DNA of 64,000 bases from Geodermatophilus arenarius (lineage in GTDB: Bacteria; Actinomycetota; Actinomycetes; Mycobacteriales; Geodermatophilaceae): NCBI RefSeq assembly GCF_042654585.1, contig NZ_JBHSGR010000006.1, positions 133,754-197,753 of the forward strand. Reading direction: 5' to 3'. Positions 51,043 to 59,610 of the stretch are shown piece after piece (the stretch's first letter is position 1; each line of letters begins with the position of its first letter). The position numbers were made by a program, and so were the translations under genes. The notes beneath the pieces are model-generated. The model searched no databases, was not told the origin of the DNA, and saw only the letters and a list, made by a program, of their open reading frames with translations.

Positions 51043-52041
51043 GTGAGCGAGCAGATCCGCTGGGGCATCGTCGGGCCGGGACGCATCGCGCAGAGCGTGA
51101 TGGGCGACTTCGCGCACGTGGAGGGCGCGCGGCCGGTGGCCGTGGCGTCCCGCTCGGCCGACCGGGCGCAGGCGTTCGCGCAGCAGCACGGGCTGGAGCG
51201 CGCCTACGGCTCCTACGCGGAGATCCTCGCCGACCCCGACGTCGACGTCCTCTACGTCGCCACCCCGCACCCGCAGCACCACGCGGTCGCGCTCGCCGCG
51301 ATCGAGGCGGGCAAGGCGCTGCTGGTGGAGAAGACGTTCACCGCCACCACCGCGGGCGCGCGGGAGGTGGTGGCGGCGGCCCGCGAGGCCGGCGTCTTCG
51401 TCATGGAGGCGATGTGGACGCGGTTCCAGCCGGCCGTCGTCCGCATGCGGGACCTGATCGCCGACGGCGCGATCGGCGAGGTGCGCTCGGTGCAGGCCGA
51501 CCTCGGCGTCGACCGCGCCTACGACCCCGCCGACCGGCTGTTCGCCCTCGAGCTCGGCGGCGGCGCGCTGCTCGACCTCGGCGTCTACGTCGTCTCCTTC
51601 GCCCAGATGCTGCTGGGCGCCCCCGACACCGTCACCGCCGCCGGGTCCACCTACCCCACCGGCGCCGACGCCGAGGCGGCGCTGCTGCTCGGCTGGGAGG
51701 ACGGCCGCTCGGCCACGCTGACCACCTCGCTGCGCTACCCGACGCCGGGGCAGGCGCGGGTGTTCGGCACCGGCGGCTGGATCGACGTCCTCCCCCGCTT
51801 CCACCACCCGGCCACGATCGTGCTGCACCGCACCGGCGCCGAGCCCGAGGAGATCACCCGCCCGGCGGCCGGGGTCGGGTACTCGCACGAGCTCGCCGAG
51901 GTCACGCGGTGCCTGCAGGAGGGGCGCACCGAGTCCGCGGTCGTGCCGCTGGCCGACACCCTCGCCGTGCAGGAGGTCCTGGGGCGCGCCGCGGAGCAGC
52001 TCGGGGTGCGGCACCGCGAGGACCCGCACGTCCTCGGCTGA
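51043..52041 (+). CDS. Gfo/Idh/MocA family oxidoreductase
   Basis: A 332-residue NAD(P)-dependent dehydrogenase. Rossmann motif RWGIVGPGRIAQSV, LYVATPHPQHH, the catalytic Lys region GKALLVEKTFT, and MWTRFQPAVVRMRDLI. GGGALLDLGVYVVSFAQMLLG is the family sheet motif. GTG at 51043 follows TAGCGT (51030-51035) by seven bases. The stop abuts the stop of the DUF72 gene. Substrate, typically a sugar or dihydrodiol, is unknown. Confidence 0.92.
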   Translation: MSEQIRWGIVGPGRIAQSVMGDFAHVEGARPVAVASRSADRAQAFAQQHGLERAYGSYAEILADPDVDVLYVATPHPQHHAVALAAIEAGKALLVEKTFTATTAGAREVVAAAREAGVFVMEAMWTRFQPAVVRMRDLIADGAIGEVRSVQADLGVDRAYDPADRLFALELGGGALLDLGVYVVSFAQMLLGAPDTVTAAGSTYPTGADAEAALLLGWEDGRSATLTTSLRYPTPGQARVFGTGGWIDVLPRFHHPATIVLHRTGAEPEEITRPAAGVGYSHELAEVTRCLQEGRTESAVVPLADTLAVQEVLGRAAEQLGVRHREDPHVLG

Positions 52042-52827
52042 TCAGGCGGCGGCCCACGCCGCGCCGCTCGCCTCCTCCGGCGTCGGCACCCGGGTGGGCG
52101 TGCGGCCGGCCCGGCGGACCGCGCCGGCCAGGGTGACCGCGTCGACGACGGCGGCGCCGCCCGGGTCGTTGTTCAGGTACACGAACACGTCCTCGTCGTC
52201 GGTGTACCCCTCCGCCAGGCGCTGCGCCCACTGGTCGAGCACGGCCGGGGGGTAGGCCCAGCCCTCGGCGCCGGTGTGCAGGCGCAGGTAGCCCCAGCCC
52301 GCCGTCCGCCACAGCGGCGTGACCGGCCGCTCGGCGCGGTCGGCCCAGCACAGCGCGGCGCCGTAGCGCTCCAGCAGCGCCCGGACCTCGTCGGTCCACC
52401 AGCTCTCGTGCCGGGGCTCGACCGCGACCCGGATGCCCGGTGGGAAGCAGGCGAGGCAGTCGCGCAGCAGCCCGGCATCGGCCCGCAGCGTGGGCGGCAG
52501 CTGCAGCAGGACGACGTCGAGGCGGTCGCCGAGGCCCGCGGCGTGCTCCACCAGCCGGGCCACCGGCTCCTCGGGCTCGCGCAGCCGCTTGACGTGGGTG
52601 AGGAAGCGGCTGGCCTTGACCGCCCAGCGGTAGTCGGGCGGGGTGCGCTCGCGCCAGGCGGCGAAGGTGTCCCGCTCGGGCAGCCGGTAGAACGCGGCGT
52701 TGCTCTCCACGGTGGCGAAGTGCCGGGCGTGGTGCTCCAGCCACAGCCGCTGCGGCAGGCGCTGCGGGTAGAAGCGGCCGCGCCAGTCGCGGTACTGCCA
52801 CCCCGAGGTCCCGATCACCACGGCCAC
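52042..52827 (-). CDS. DUF72 family protein
   Basis: A 261-residue TIM-barrel protein of the DUF72 (YecE) family. IGTSGWQYRDWRGRFYPQ at the N-terminus and VESNAAFYRLPERDTFAAW, RWAVKASRFLTHVKRL, VAVEPRHESWW and VFVYLNNDPGG are the conserved blocks. No function has been established, though the fold suggests a nucleic-acid or nucleotide metal enzyme. GTG at 52827. The two genes 52041/52042 are exactly end-to-end. Confidence 0.9.
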   Translation of the reverse strand: MAVVIGTSGWQYRDWRGRFYPQRLPQRLWLEHHARHFATVESNAAFYRLPERDTFAAWRERTPPDYRWAVKASRFLTHVKRLREPEEPVARLVEHAAGLGDRLDVVLLQLPPTLRADAGLLRDCLACFPPGIRVAVEPRHESWWTDEVRALLERYGAALCWADRAERPVTPLWRTAGWGYLRLHTGAEGWAYPPAVLDQWAQRLAEGYTDDEDVFVYLNNDPGGAAVVDAVTLAGAVRRAGRTPTRVPTPEEASGAAWAAA

Positions 52828-52851
52828 GACGTCGGCCTACCCTGCGCGCTC

Positions 52852-53256
52852 GTGCCCGACGCACCCGCCCGCTCCGAGGACCTCTGCATCGGCGCCCGCG
52901 ACCACCAGGCGCTCACCGATCGGTGGTGCGCCGCACCGGGCCACGTCCGCCGCGACACCCTGCCCGACGGCACGCCACGCGAGCACGACTGGCCCGTGCC
53001 GATCGAGGACCCCACCGGCGCGGGGCCGCTGATCCGGCTCCACCCGGTGCACGAGGAGCAGCTGGTCGAGAACCGCGTGCACCTCGACGTCGTCGCCGAC
53101 TCCGCGGCGCTGCAGGCCGCCGGCGCCACGGTGGTGCGGGCCTCGGACGACCGGCCGGGCCACGAGCCTGAGGAGGACGCCGGCGAGATCGGCTGGGACG
53201 TCCTCGCCGACCCCGAGGGCGACGGGCTCTGCTGCTTCCCGCCGCCGCGGGGCTGA
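52852..53256 (+). CDS. VOC/glyoxalase-like domain protein
   Basis: A 134-residue protein with a single vicinal-oxygen-chelate fold: LCIGARDHQALTDRWCAAPGHV at the start, IRLHPVHEEQLVENRVHLDV in the middle and IGWDVLADPEGDGLCCF at the end (glyoxalase-like PF18029 type). The conserved first and last metal ligands correspond to Asp/His and Glu/Cys. GTG at 52852 follows TACCCT (52838-52843) by eight bases. Substrate unknown. Confidence 0.78.
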   Translation: MPDAPARSEDLCIGARDHQALTDRWCAAPGHVRRDTLPDGTPREHDWPVPIEDPTGAGPLIRLHPVHEEQLVENRVHLDVVADSAALQAAGATVVRASDDRPGHEPEEDAGEIGWDVLADPEGDGLCCFPPPRG

Positions 53257-53271
53257 CCCGCCGCCGGCAAC

Positions 53272-53321
53272 TGCGGGGAAGTCGTCCCCTGCGGCCCGGC
53301 CGGGACGTCGTCTTCCCCGCA
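53272..53321 (+). terminator. Terminator-like hairpin after the VOC gene
   Basis: TGCGGGGAAG (53272-53281) pairs with CTTCCCCGCA (53312-53321); an inner GTCCC (53284-53288) pairs with GGGAC (53302-53306). It begins 15 bp beyond the stop of the VOC gene. Confidence 0.55.
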
Positions 53322-53337
53322 CCTGTGCGCCATCGGC

Positions 53338-53402
53338 GTGATCACCTCGGGTGCAGCGGGCTCCCGAGTGCCGGGAGACCCCGCTGGACCAGGAGTGATC
53401 AC
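53338..53402. repeat. Hairpin flanked by GTGATCAC palindromes
   Basis: GTGATCAC occurs at 53338-53345 and 53395-53402. Between them CAGCGGG (53354-53360) pairs with CCCGCTG (53380-53386) and CTCCCG (53361-53366) with CGGGAG (53372-53377). Resembles the 43025-43092 element in size and ends. Confidence 0.5.
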
Positions 53403-53474
53403 AGGGGCGCCGGTCAGAGCCGGCGCCGACCCGCCGGCCGGCCGGACAGTGCCCAGAGCGGTGTCCGGTCAGGC

Positions 53475-53747
53475 TCACCACGCGCAGAGCGGTCGACCGC
53501 CTCCGCGTCGGCGGCGGCGACGTCCTCCGCGGTGTGCCGCGTCACTTCCGCCCCGCTCATCGCGCTGGACCGGCGCCTCGACACCGGTGCCGTGCCCCTC
53601 GAGGAGCGCGAGCCACCCACCGTGCCGCTCCTCCAGTCGCACGTCCTGCGCGATCCGACGTGCCACGGGCGCGGGGCACCCCGCATCGTGCAGGGCATCC
53701 TCCAGCGCCCCGAGCATCCACGCCTGCCGCACCGGGACCTCGGACAC
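53475..53747 (-). pseudogene. Possible decayed gene before groEL
   Basis: A 90-residue reading frame beginning VSEVPVRQAWMLGALEDALHD and including GCPAPVARRIAQDVRLEERHGGWLALLE has protein-like composition, but degenerates into Arg-rich sequence after about residue 60. The neighbouring minus-strand frame continues with AEVTRHTAEDVAAADAEAVD and reads to about 53414, as if a frameshift split an original gene. No ribosome binding site is seen. Could also be chance coding. Confidence 0.25.
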
Positions 53748-53780
53748 GACGTCACACCAGGGGCGCTGAGGCCGGACGCC

Positions 53781-53855
53781 CCACGGGGCCGGACACACGC
53801 TGGGCGCCCGCTCCGCCGTCGGAAGAGGGCGTCCACCGCGTGTCCGGCCCCGTGG
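53781..53855. repeat. 16-bp perfect inverted repeat
   Basis: CCACGGGGCCGGACAC (53781-53796) and GTGTCCGGCCCCGTGG (53840-53855) flank 43 bp. Perfect and long for a terminator; may form a long hairpin or be a MITE-like remnant. It lies just outside the groEL terminator. Confidence 0.6.
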
Positions 53856-53863
53856 ACGCCGAC

Positions 53864-53896
53864 AGGGGCGGCCCCGCGCGATGCGGGACCGCCCCT
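53864..53896 (-). terminator. groEL terminator
   Basis: AGGGGCGGCCCCGC (53864-53877) and GCGGGACCGCCCCT (53883-53896) form a 14-bp stem with one mismatch, about 35 bp beyond the groEL stop. Confidence 0.75.
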
Positions 53897-53930
53897 GCCG
53901 GGCGTTGCTGGTGTTGCGAGGGGGCGAGAC

Positions 53931-55559
<1,629 letters not shown>

Positions 55560-55679
55560 GTGGTGATGTCCTCCATGCATGGATCGCTGCACGGCCGGGA
55601 CCGGCGCCCGCGACGGACGACACCGGCGCGGCGGGCTCCCATGTGGCCCGCGCTCCTGTGCCTCACCGTTCCGACCTGA

Positions 55680-55706
55680 TTGGCACTCGGCACTGTCGAG
55701 TGCCAA
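55680..55706 (-). promoter_or_regulatory. CIRCE operator 1
   Basis: TTGGCACTC (55680-55688), nine bases, GAGTGCCAA (55698-55706); a perfect inverted repeat close to the consensus TTAGCACTC-N9-GAGTGCTAA bound by HrcA. Confidence 0.9.
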
Positions 55707-55714
55707 CCGGAAGT

Positions 55715-55741
55715 CTGGCACTCGCCCCTGCCGAGTGCAAG
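55715..55741 (-). promoter_or_regulatory. CIRCE operator 2
   Basis: CTGGCACTC (55715-55723), nine bases, GAGTGCAAG (55733-55741); an imperfect second copy 8 bp from the first. On the minus strand TTGCAC within it may be the -35. Confidence 0.8.
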
Positions 55742-55804
55742 AACGGGGGGTGGGTGCCGCCTGTTCCCGGTCGGGCCGGCGGCGGGGGCGGTGGTCCGGG
55801 AACG

Positions 55805-55843
55805 GCTGCGGCCCGGCTCCCGCGGAGGGAACCGGGCCGCAGC
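55805..55843 (-). terminator. cspA terminator
   Basis: GCTGCGGCCCGG (55805-55816) pairs with CCGGGCCGCAGC (55832-55843), extended inwards by CTCCCGC/GCGGGAG-like pairing. It begins 18 bp beyond the cspA stop. Confidence 0.75.
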
Positions 55844-55861
55844 ACGGAGGTGGGGAGGTGC

Positions 55862-56062
55862 TCAGGCGACGCGGACCGAGTCGGCCTGCGGACCCTTCTC
55901 GCCCTGGACGACCTCGAAGGTCACCCGCTGGCCCTCGTCGAGGCTCTTGTACCCGTCCATCTGGATGGCCGAGTAGTGGACGAAGACGTCCTGGCCGCCG
56001 TCGACGGCGATGAAGCCGAAGCCCTTCTCGGCGTTGAACCACTTCACGGTGCCCTGTGCCAC
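55862..56062 (-). CDS. cspA: Cold-shock protein CspA
   Basis: A 66-residue RNA chaperone with a single cold-shock domain: GTVKWFNAEKGFGFI (RNP1 KGFGFI) and VFVHYSAIQ (RNP2), ending QADSVRVA. GTG at 56062. Neighbours groEL and thrC as in Streptomyces (scoF4-groEL2-thrC, by memory). Canonical length, unlike the extended CspB at 30845. A strong terminator follows. Confidence 0.96.
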   Translation of the reverse strand: MAQGTVKWFNAEKGFGFIAVDGGQDVFVHYSAIQMDGYKSLDEGQRVTFEVVQGEKGPQADSVRVA

Positions 56063-56283
56063 GTGTGCTCCCACGTTGGTGCGTGCGGACGGTCCCCGTG
56101 ATCCGGGGACCGGGGTACAGCTCTTCCGCCCGTCGGACACGTGCGTGGAACTGACGACCGCGCGAGACGGTACAACAGGCACGCCGCTGTGGGGAGATCC
56201 TGGACACACGACTCGGGGACGATCCGGGGGGACGTCACCCGCCGGATCGACGTCGCCCGCGAGCCTACGCCTCCCGCGGGGGC

Positions 56284-57585
56284 TCAGCCGATGAGCCCCG
56301 CGGACCGGACCGACCGCAGCGACGGCTCCACCCGGTGGGTCGGGCCGACCACCGGCAGCAGCGGGTCGAGGGTCTTGAGGCCCTCGCCGGTGTTGAGGAC
56401 GACGGTCTCCCGGCTCGGGTCCAGCCGCCCGTCCTCGACCAGCTGCCGCAGCACCGCGACGGTCACGCCGCCGGCGGTCTCGGCGAAGACGCCGGTGGTG
56501 CGGGCGAGGTCGCGGATGCCCTGGACGATCTGCTCGTCGCCGACCCGGCCGACGGCGCCGCCGGTGCGGCGGATGGCGTCGAGCGCGTACGGGCCGTCGG
56601 CGGGGTTGCCGATGTTCAGCGACTTGGCGATCCCGGTGGGCTTGACCGGCTTGACGACGTCCCAGCCGTTGTCGAAGGCGGTGGCGATCGGGTCGCAGCC
56701 GGCCGACTGGGCGCCGAAGACCCGCCACTCGGTGTCCGCGACGATCCCGGCCTTCACCAGCTCCCGCCAGGCCTTGTCCACCTTGGTGAGGAGCGAGCCC
56801 GACGCCATCGGGATGACGACCTGCGCCGGGATCCGCCAGCCGAGCTGCTCGGCGATCTCGTAGCCCATCGTCTTGGAGCCCTCGGCGTAGTAGGGCCGCA
56901 CGTTCTGGTTGACGAAGGCGGTGTCCTCGAACTCGTCGGTCTCGGCGAGCTCGCTGGTCAGCCGGTTGACGTCGTCGTAGGACCCGTCGACGGCGACCAG
57001 CGTCTGGCCGTAGACCGCCGACTGCACGACCTTGCCGGGCTCGAGGTCGGACGGGATGAAGACGAACGACGGCAGGCCCGCGCGGGCGGCGTGCGCGGCC
57101 ACCGAGTTGGCCAGGTTGCCGGTGGAGGCCGCGGCGATCTTGCGGTAGCCCAGCCCCTTCGCGGCGGTGGCGGCGAGGCTGACCACGCGGTCCTTGAACG
57201 AGTGCGTGGGGTTGGCCGAGTCGTCCTTGACCCACAGCCCGCCGGTGATGCCGAGCTCGGCGGCGAGCCGGTCGGCGCGGACCAGCGGGGTCATGCCCGG
57301 GTCGAGGGAGACGCGGTCGGCCGGGTCCTGGCCCACCGGCAGCAGCGCGGCGTAGCGCCAGATGTTCTGCGGGCCGGCCTCGATCTGCTCGCGGGTGACG
57401 GCGGCCATGAGCTCGGGGTCGTAGTCGACCTCGAGCGGGCCGAAGCACTGGGCGCAGGCGTGCTCGGCGACGAGCCCGAAGGTGGCGCCGCAGTTGCGAC
57501 AGACGAGGCCACGGGCGGGGCTGGGCGGCACGGGGCCGCCGGCCGAGCTGTCGGCCTGCAGGGAACCGGGTGCGGTCAGGGTCAT
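56284..57585 (-). CDS. thrC: Threonine synthase, SAM-riboswitch controlled
   Basis: A 433-residue PLP enzyme expected to convert O-phosphohomoserine to threonine. An N-terminal zinc ribbon (CRNCGATFGLVAEHACAQCFG; Cys pairs at about 29/32 and 44/47), PLP Lys in DSANPTHSFKDRVVSL, the phosphate-binding STGNLANSVAAHAARAG and C-terminal GVFAETAGGVTVAVLRQL are visible. A SAM-I riboswitch lies directly upstream, unusual for a threonine enzyme, so a role in methionine or homocysteine formation should be considered. ATG at 57585 follows GAGGAGG by ten bases. No MoaD-like gene is found between it and cspA. Confidence 0.88.
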   Translation of the reverse strand: MTLTAPGSLQADSSAGGPVPPSPARGLVCRNCGATFGLVAEHACAQCFGPLEVDYDPELMAAVTREQIEAGPQNIWRYAALLPVGQDPADRVSLDPGMTPLVRADRLAAELGITGGLWVKDDSANPTHSFKDRVVSLAATAAKGLGYRKIAAASTGNLANSVAAHAARAGLPSFVFIPSDLEPGKVVQSAVYGQTLVAVDGSYDDVNRLTSELAETDEFEDTAFVNQNVRPYYAEGSKTMGYEIAEQLGWRIPAQVVIPMASGSLLTKVDKAWRELVKAGIVADTEWRVFGAQSAGCDPIATAFDNGWDVVKPVKPTGIAKSLNIGNPADGPYALDAIRRTGGAVGRVGDEQIVQGIRDLARTTGVFAETAGGVTVAVLRQLVEDGRLDPSRETVVLNTGEGLKTLDPLLPVVGPTHRVEPSLRSVRSAGLIG

Positions 57586-57599
57586 GCGACGACTACCTC

Positions 57600-57719
57600 C
57601 TCATCTTCCCCGCGTCGGGCCGTCGAGCCGCGCGGGACGGAATTGGCACCTCTCGCCGCTCGCGCGAGCGCGGTTGCCGGGGCTTCACCGGGCCGTGTCC
57701 CTCTGCCCCTCTGGATGAG
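57600..57719 (-). promoter_or_regulatory. SAM-I (S-box) riboswitch
   Basis: On the minus strand: CTCATCCAGAGGGGCAGAGG, GACACGGCCCGGTGAAG, CCCCGGCAACC, then AGAGGTGCCAATTCC, a GTCCCGCG/CGCGGGGA stem, and AAGATGAG. These blocks match the SAM-I consensus in order (from memory). The P1 helix pairs CTCATC (57714-57719) with GATGAG (57600-57605). GATGAG overlaps the first bases of the Shine-Dalgarno GAGGAGG (57596-57602), so SAM binding would sequester it and block translation. Confidence 0.88.
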
Positions 57720-57782
57720 TGGAACGGGCCCGACTCTACCCGGCTGCCGGGACCGCCCCCGGCCCCGGCCATGCTGGGCGCC

Positions 57783-58604
57783 GTGGCTGCGCGCATCGTC
57801 TACACCGACCTCGACGGCACGATGGTCGGACCGCGGGGGTCCTTCTGGCACGCCGCCGACGGCTCCCCCACCGCCGAGCCGGCCGCGGCCCTGCTGGAGC
57901 TGCACACCGCCGGGGTCGCGCTGGTGATCGTCAGCGGGCGCACCGCCGACCAGGTCACCGAGGCGGGGCGGATCTTCGCCGCCGACGGCGCGATCGCCGA
58001 GCTGGGCTCGCTGGTGACGTGGAAGGGCGGCCGGGAGCGGCACGGGCTGACCGGCGAGCTGCCCGAGGAGTACGCCGGCCGCACGCCGATGGACGTGATG
58101 GCCGAGCTCGGCGTCGTCGACGCGCTGTGCGCCGCCCACCCCGGCCGGCTCGAGTGGCACGCGCCCTGGCACACCACGCACGACGGCGACGCGCTGCTGC
58201 GCGGGTTCGTGGACCCGCTCGCCGTCGACGCGTGGCTGGCCGAGCGCGGGTTGGGCTGGCTGACGCTCAAGGACAACGGCGCGATCCCCGCCTCGGCCCG
58301 GCTGCGGCTGGCGCCGGAGGGGCAGCTGGCCCGCGTCTACCACCTCATGCCGCGCGGCATCTCCAAGGGCGCGGCGATCGCCTGGGACCTCGAGCGGCGC
58401 GGCGTCGACCCGGCGGACGCCGTCGCGATCGGCGACAGCGCCAGCGACCTGGAGATGGCGCCCGCCGTCGGCCGGCTGTGGATCACCGCCAACGGCGCGG
58501 AGGTCGAGGGCATGGCCGGGCTGCTGGGCGCCGTCCCGAACGTGTCGGTGACCGACGAGCCGATGGGCGTCGGCTGGGCCCAGGCGGTCCGAGCGAGCCT
58601 GTGA
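57783..58604 (+). CDS. HAD-superfamily phosphatase (Cof/MPGP-like)
   Basis: A 273-residue HAD-IIB hydrolase of the mannosyl-3-phosphoglycerate phosphatase-like type. Motif I is YTDLDGTMVGP, motif II IVSGRTADQV, motif III Lys in RGISKGAAI and motif IV GDSASDLEMAP. A cap domain (residues 85-185) lies between. GTG at 57783 follows CATGCT (57770-57775) by seven bases (leaderless); ATG 57771 is the alternative. Divergent from thrC. Substrate, likely a sugar phosphate, is unknown. Confidence 0.85.
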   Translation: MAARIVYTDLDGTMVGPRGSFWHAADGSPTAEPAAALLELHTAGVALVIVSGRTADQVTEAGRIFAADGAIAELGSLVTWKGGRERHGLTGELPEEYAGRTPMDVMAELGVVDALCAAHPGRLEWHAPWHTTHDGDALLRGFVDPLAVDAWLAERGLGWLTLKDNGAIPASARLRLAPEGQLARVYHLMPRGISKGAAIAWDLERRGVDPADAVAIGDSASDLEMAPAVGRLWITANGAEVEGMAGLLGAVPNVSVTDEPMGVGWAQAVRASL

Positions 58605-58686
58605 CACCGCCGTCCCACCGGACCGCACCGCGCCCGGGTGCCGTTCCCCTGCTGCCCGGAGCCGGTGCGGGGGCGGGACACCTCGT

Positions 58687-58754
58687 TCAGCTGGCGACGT
58701 CGTTCAGCTGGTGACGTCGTTCAGCTGGTGACGTCGTTCAGCTGGTGACGTCGC
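58687..58754. repeat. Four tandem 17-bp repeats at a stop codon
   Basis: TCAGCTGGTGACGTCGT repeats four times (starts 58687, 58704, 58721, 58738); the first has one variant base (GGC for GGT) and the last ends CGTCGCG. On the minus strand each copy carries a TGA. The last copy contains the ABC permease stop (58738-58740). Confidence 0.85.
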
Positions 58755-59610
58755 GCCGGGCGAAGTGGCGGAAGCCGAGCGCGGTGAAGACCGCCGCGTA
58801 GACCAGCGACTGGACGACGCCGCGGAACAGGTCGGAGGAGTCGACCGGCGTCTGCAGCAGGTCGGTCCAGGCGAACTCCTCCGCGGTGGGGAACCAGTCT
58901 CGGATCGACCCGAGCTGCTCGACCTGGTCGAGGATGGCGAACACGACCGTCGTGAACACCGCCCCGCCGACGGCGGCCAGCGGCGCGTCGGTGACCGTGG
59001 ACAGCCAGAACGCCAGCGTCCCGACGACGAGCAGGTGCACGGCGAGGTAGCCGAGCATCCCGGCCAGCCGCAGGAACCCCTCCCCCTGGGACAGGGTCAC
59101 CCCGATCGGCGTCCGGATCTCGCCGAAGCCGAACGCCAGGCCGCCGGCGACCACCGCGACGGCGACGAGGGTGAGCAGCGCGCCGACCGACTGGACCAGC
59201 GCCGCGAGCCACTTCTGCCGGAGCAGCCGCATCCGGGGCACCGGCGTGGCCAGGGTGTAGCGCAGCGAGCCCCACTGCGCCTCGCTGGCCACCGTGTCGC
59301 CGAAGAACAGCGCGTAGACCACGACGAGGAAGAACGTCGTCGTGGCGAACAGCACGAACAGCGTGAAGTTCAGCCCGCTGGCGGTGGCGACGTCGACGAG
59401 GTTGATCCGGCTGTTGGTCTGCGCCTCCTCGCTCGCGCCCAGCTGGAGCGCGGCGATGAGCACCAGCGGCAGCGCGACCATCGCCGCGAAGACGCCGATC
59501 GTGCGGCGCCGCTTGAACTGCCGGCGCAGCTCGACCGACAGCCGCAGCGTCCGCTCGGGCCGGTAGCCGGCGACGGCGCCGGTGGGCTGGACGTGCTCGG
59601 TCGCGGTCAC
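58738..59610 (-). CDS. ABC transporter permease
   Basis: A 290-residue ABC-2 type permease with six helices: VFAAMVALPLVLIAALQLG, SGLNFTLFVLFATTTFFLVVVYALFFG, a coupling segment SEAQWGSLRYTLATPVPRMRLLRQKW, and further helices to the C-terminus HFARRDVTS. GTG at 59610 overlaps the stop of the hydrolase-ABC fusion gene (GTGA), so it is the membrane partner of that ATPase. Four tandem repeats follow its stop codon. Substrate unknown. Confidence 0.9.
   Translation of the reverse strand: MTATEHVQPTGAVAGYRPERTLRLSVELRRQFKRRRTIGVFAAMVALPLVLIAALQLGASEEAQTNSRINLVDVATASGLNFTLFVLFATTTFFLVVVYALFFGDTVASEAQWGSLRYTLATPVPRMRLLRQKWLAALVQSVGALLTLVAVAVVAGGLAFGFGEIRTPIGVTLSQGEGFLRLAGMLGYLAVHLLVVGTLAFWLSTVTDAPLAAVGGAVFTTVVFAILDQVEQLGSIRDWFPTAEEFAWTDLLQTPVDSSDLFRGVVQSLVYAAVFTALGFRHFARRDVTS

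Larger units (their letters stand above)
53257..53930. other. Hairpin-rich intergenic region
   Basis: 674 bp without a convincing gene lie between the VOC gene and groEL. It holds four strong inverted repeats (53272-53321, 53338-53402, 53781-53855, 53864-53896) and a doubtful minus-strand reading frame (53475-53747). No transposase, tRNA or attachment-site sequence was seen. Confidence 0.6.

Noticed and set aside
56044..56238. A 64-residue frame between cspA and thrC as a MoaD-like partner
   Set aside because: No ubiquitin-like GG end or fold signature, and it overlaps the cspA start.
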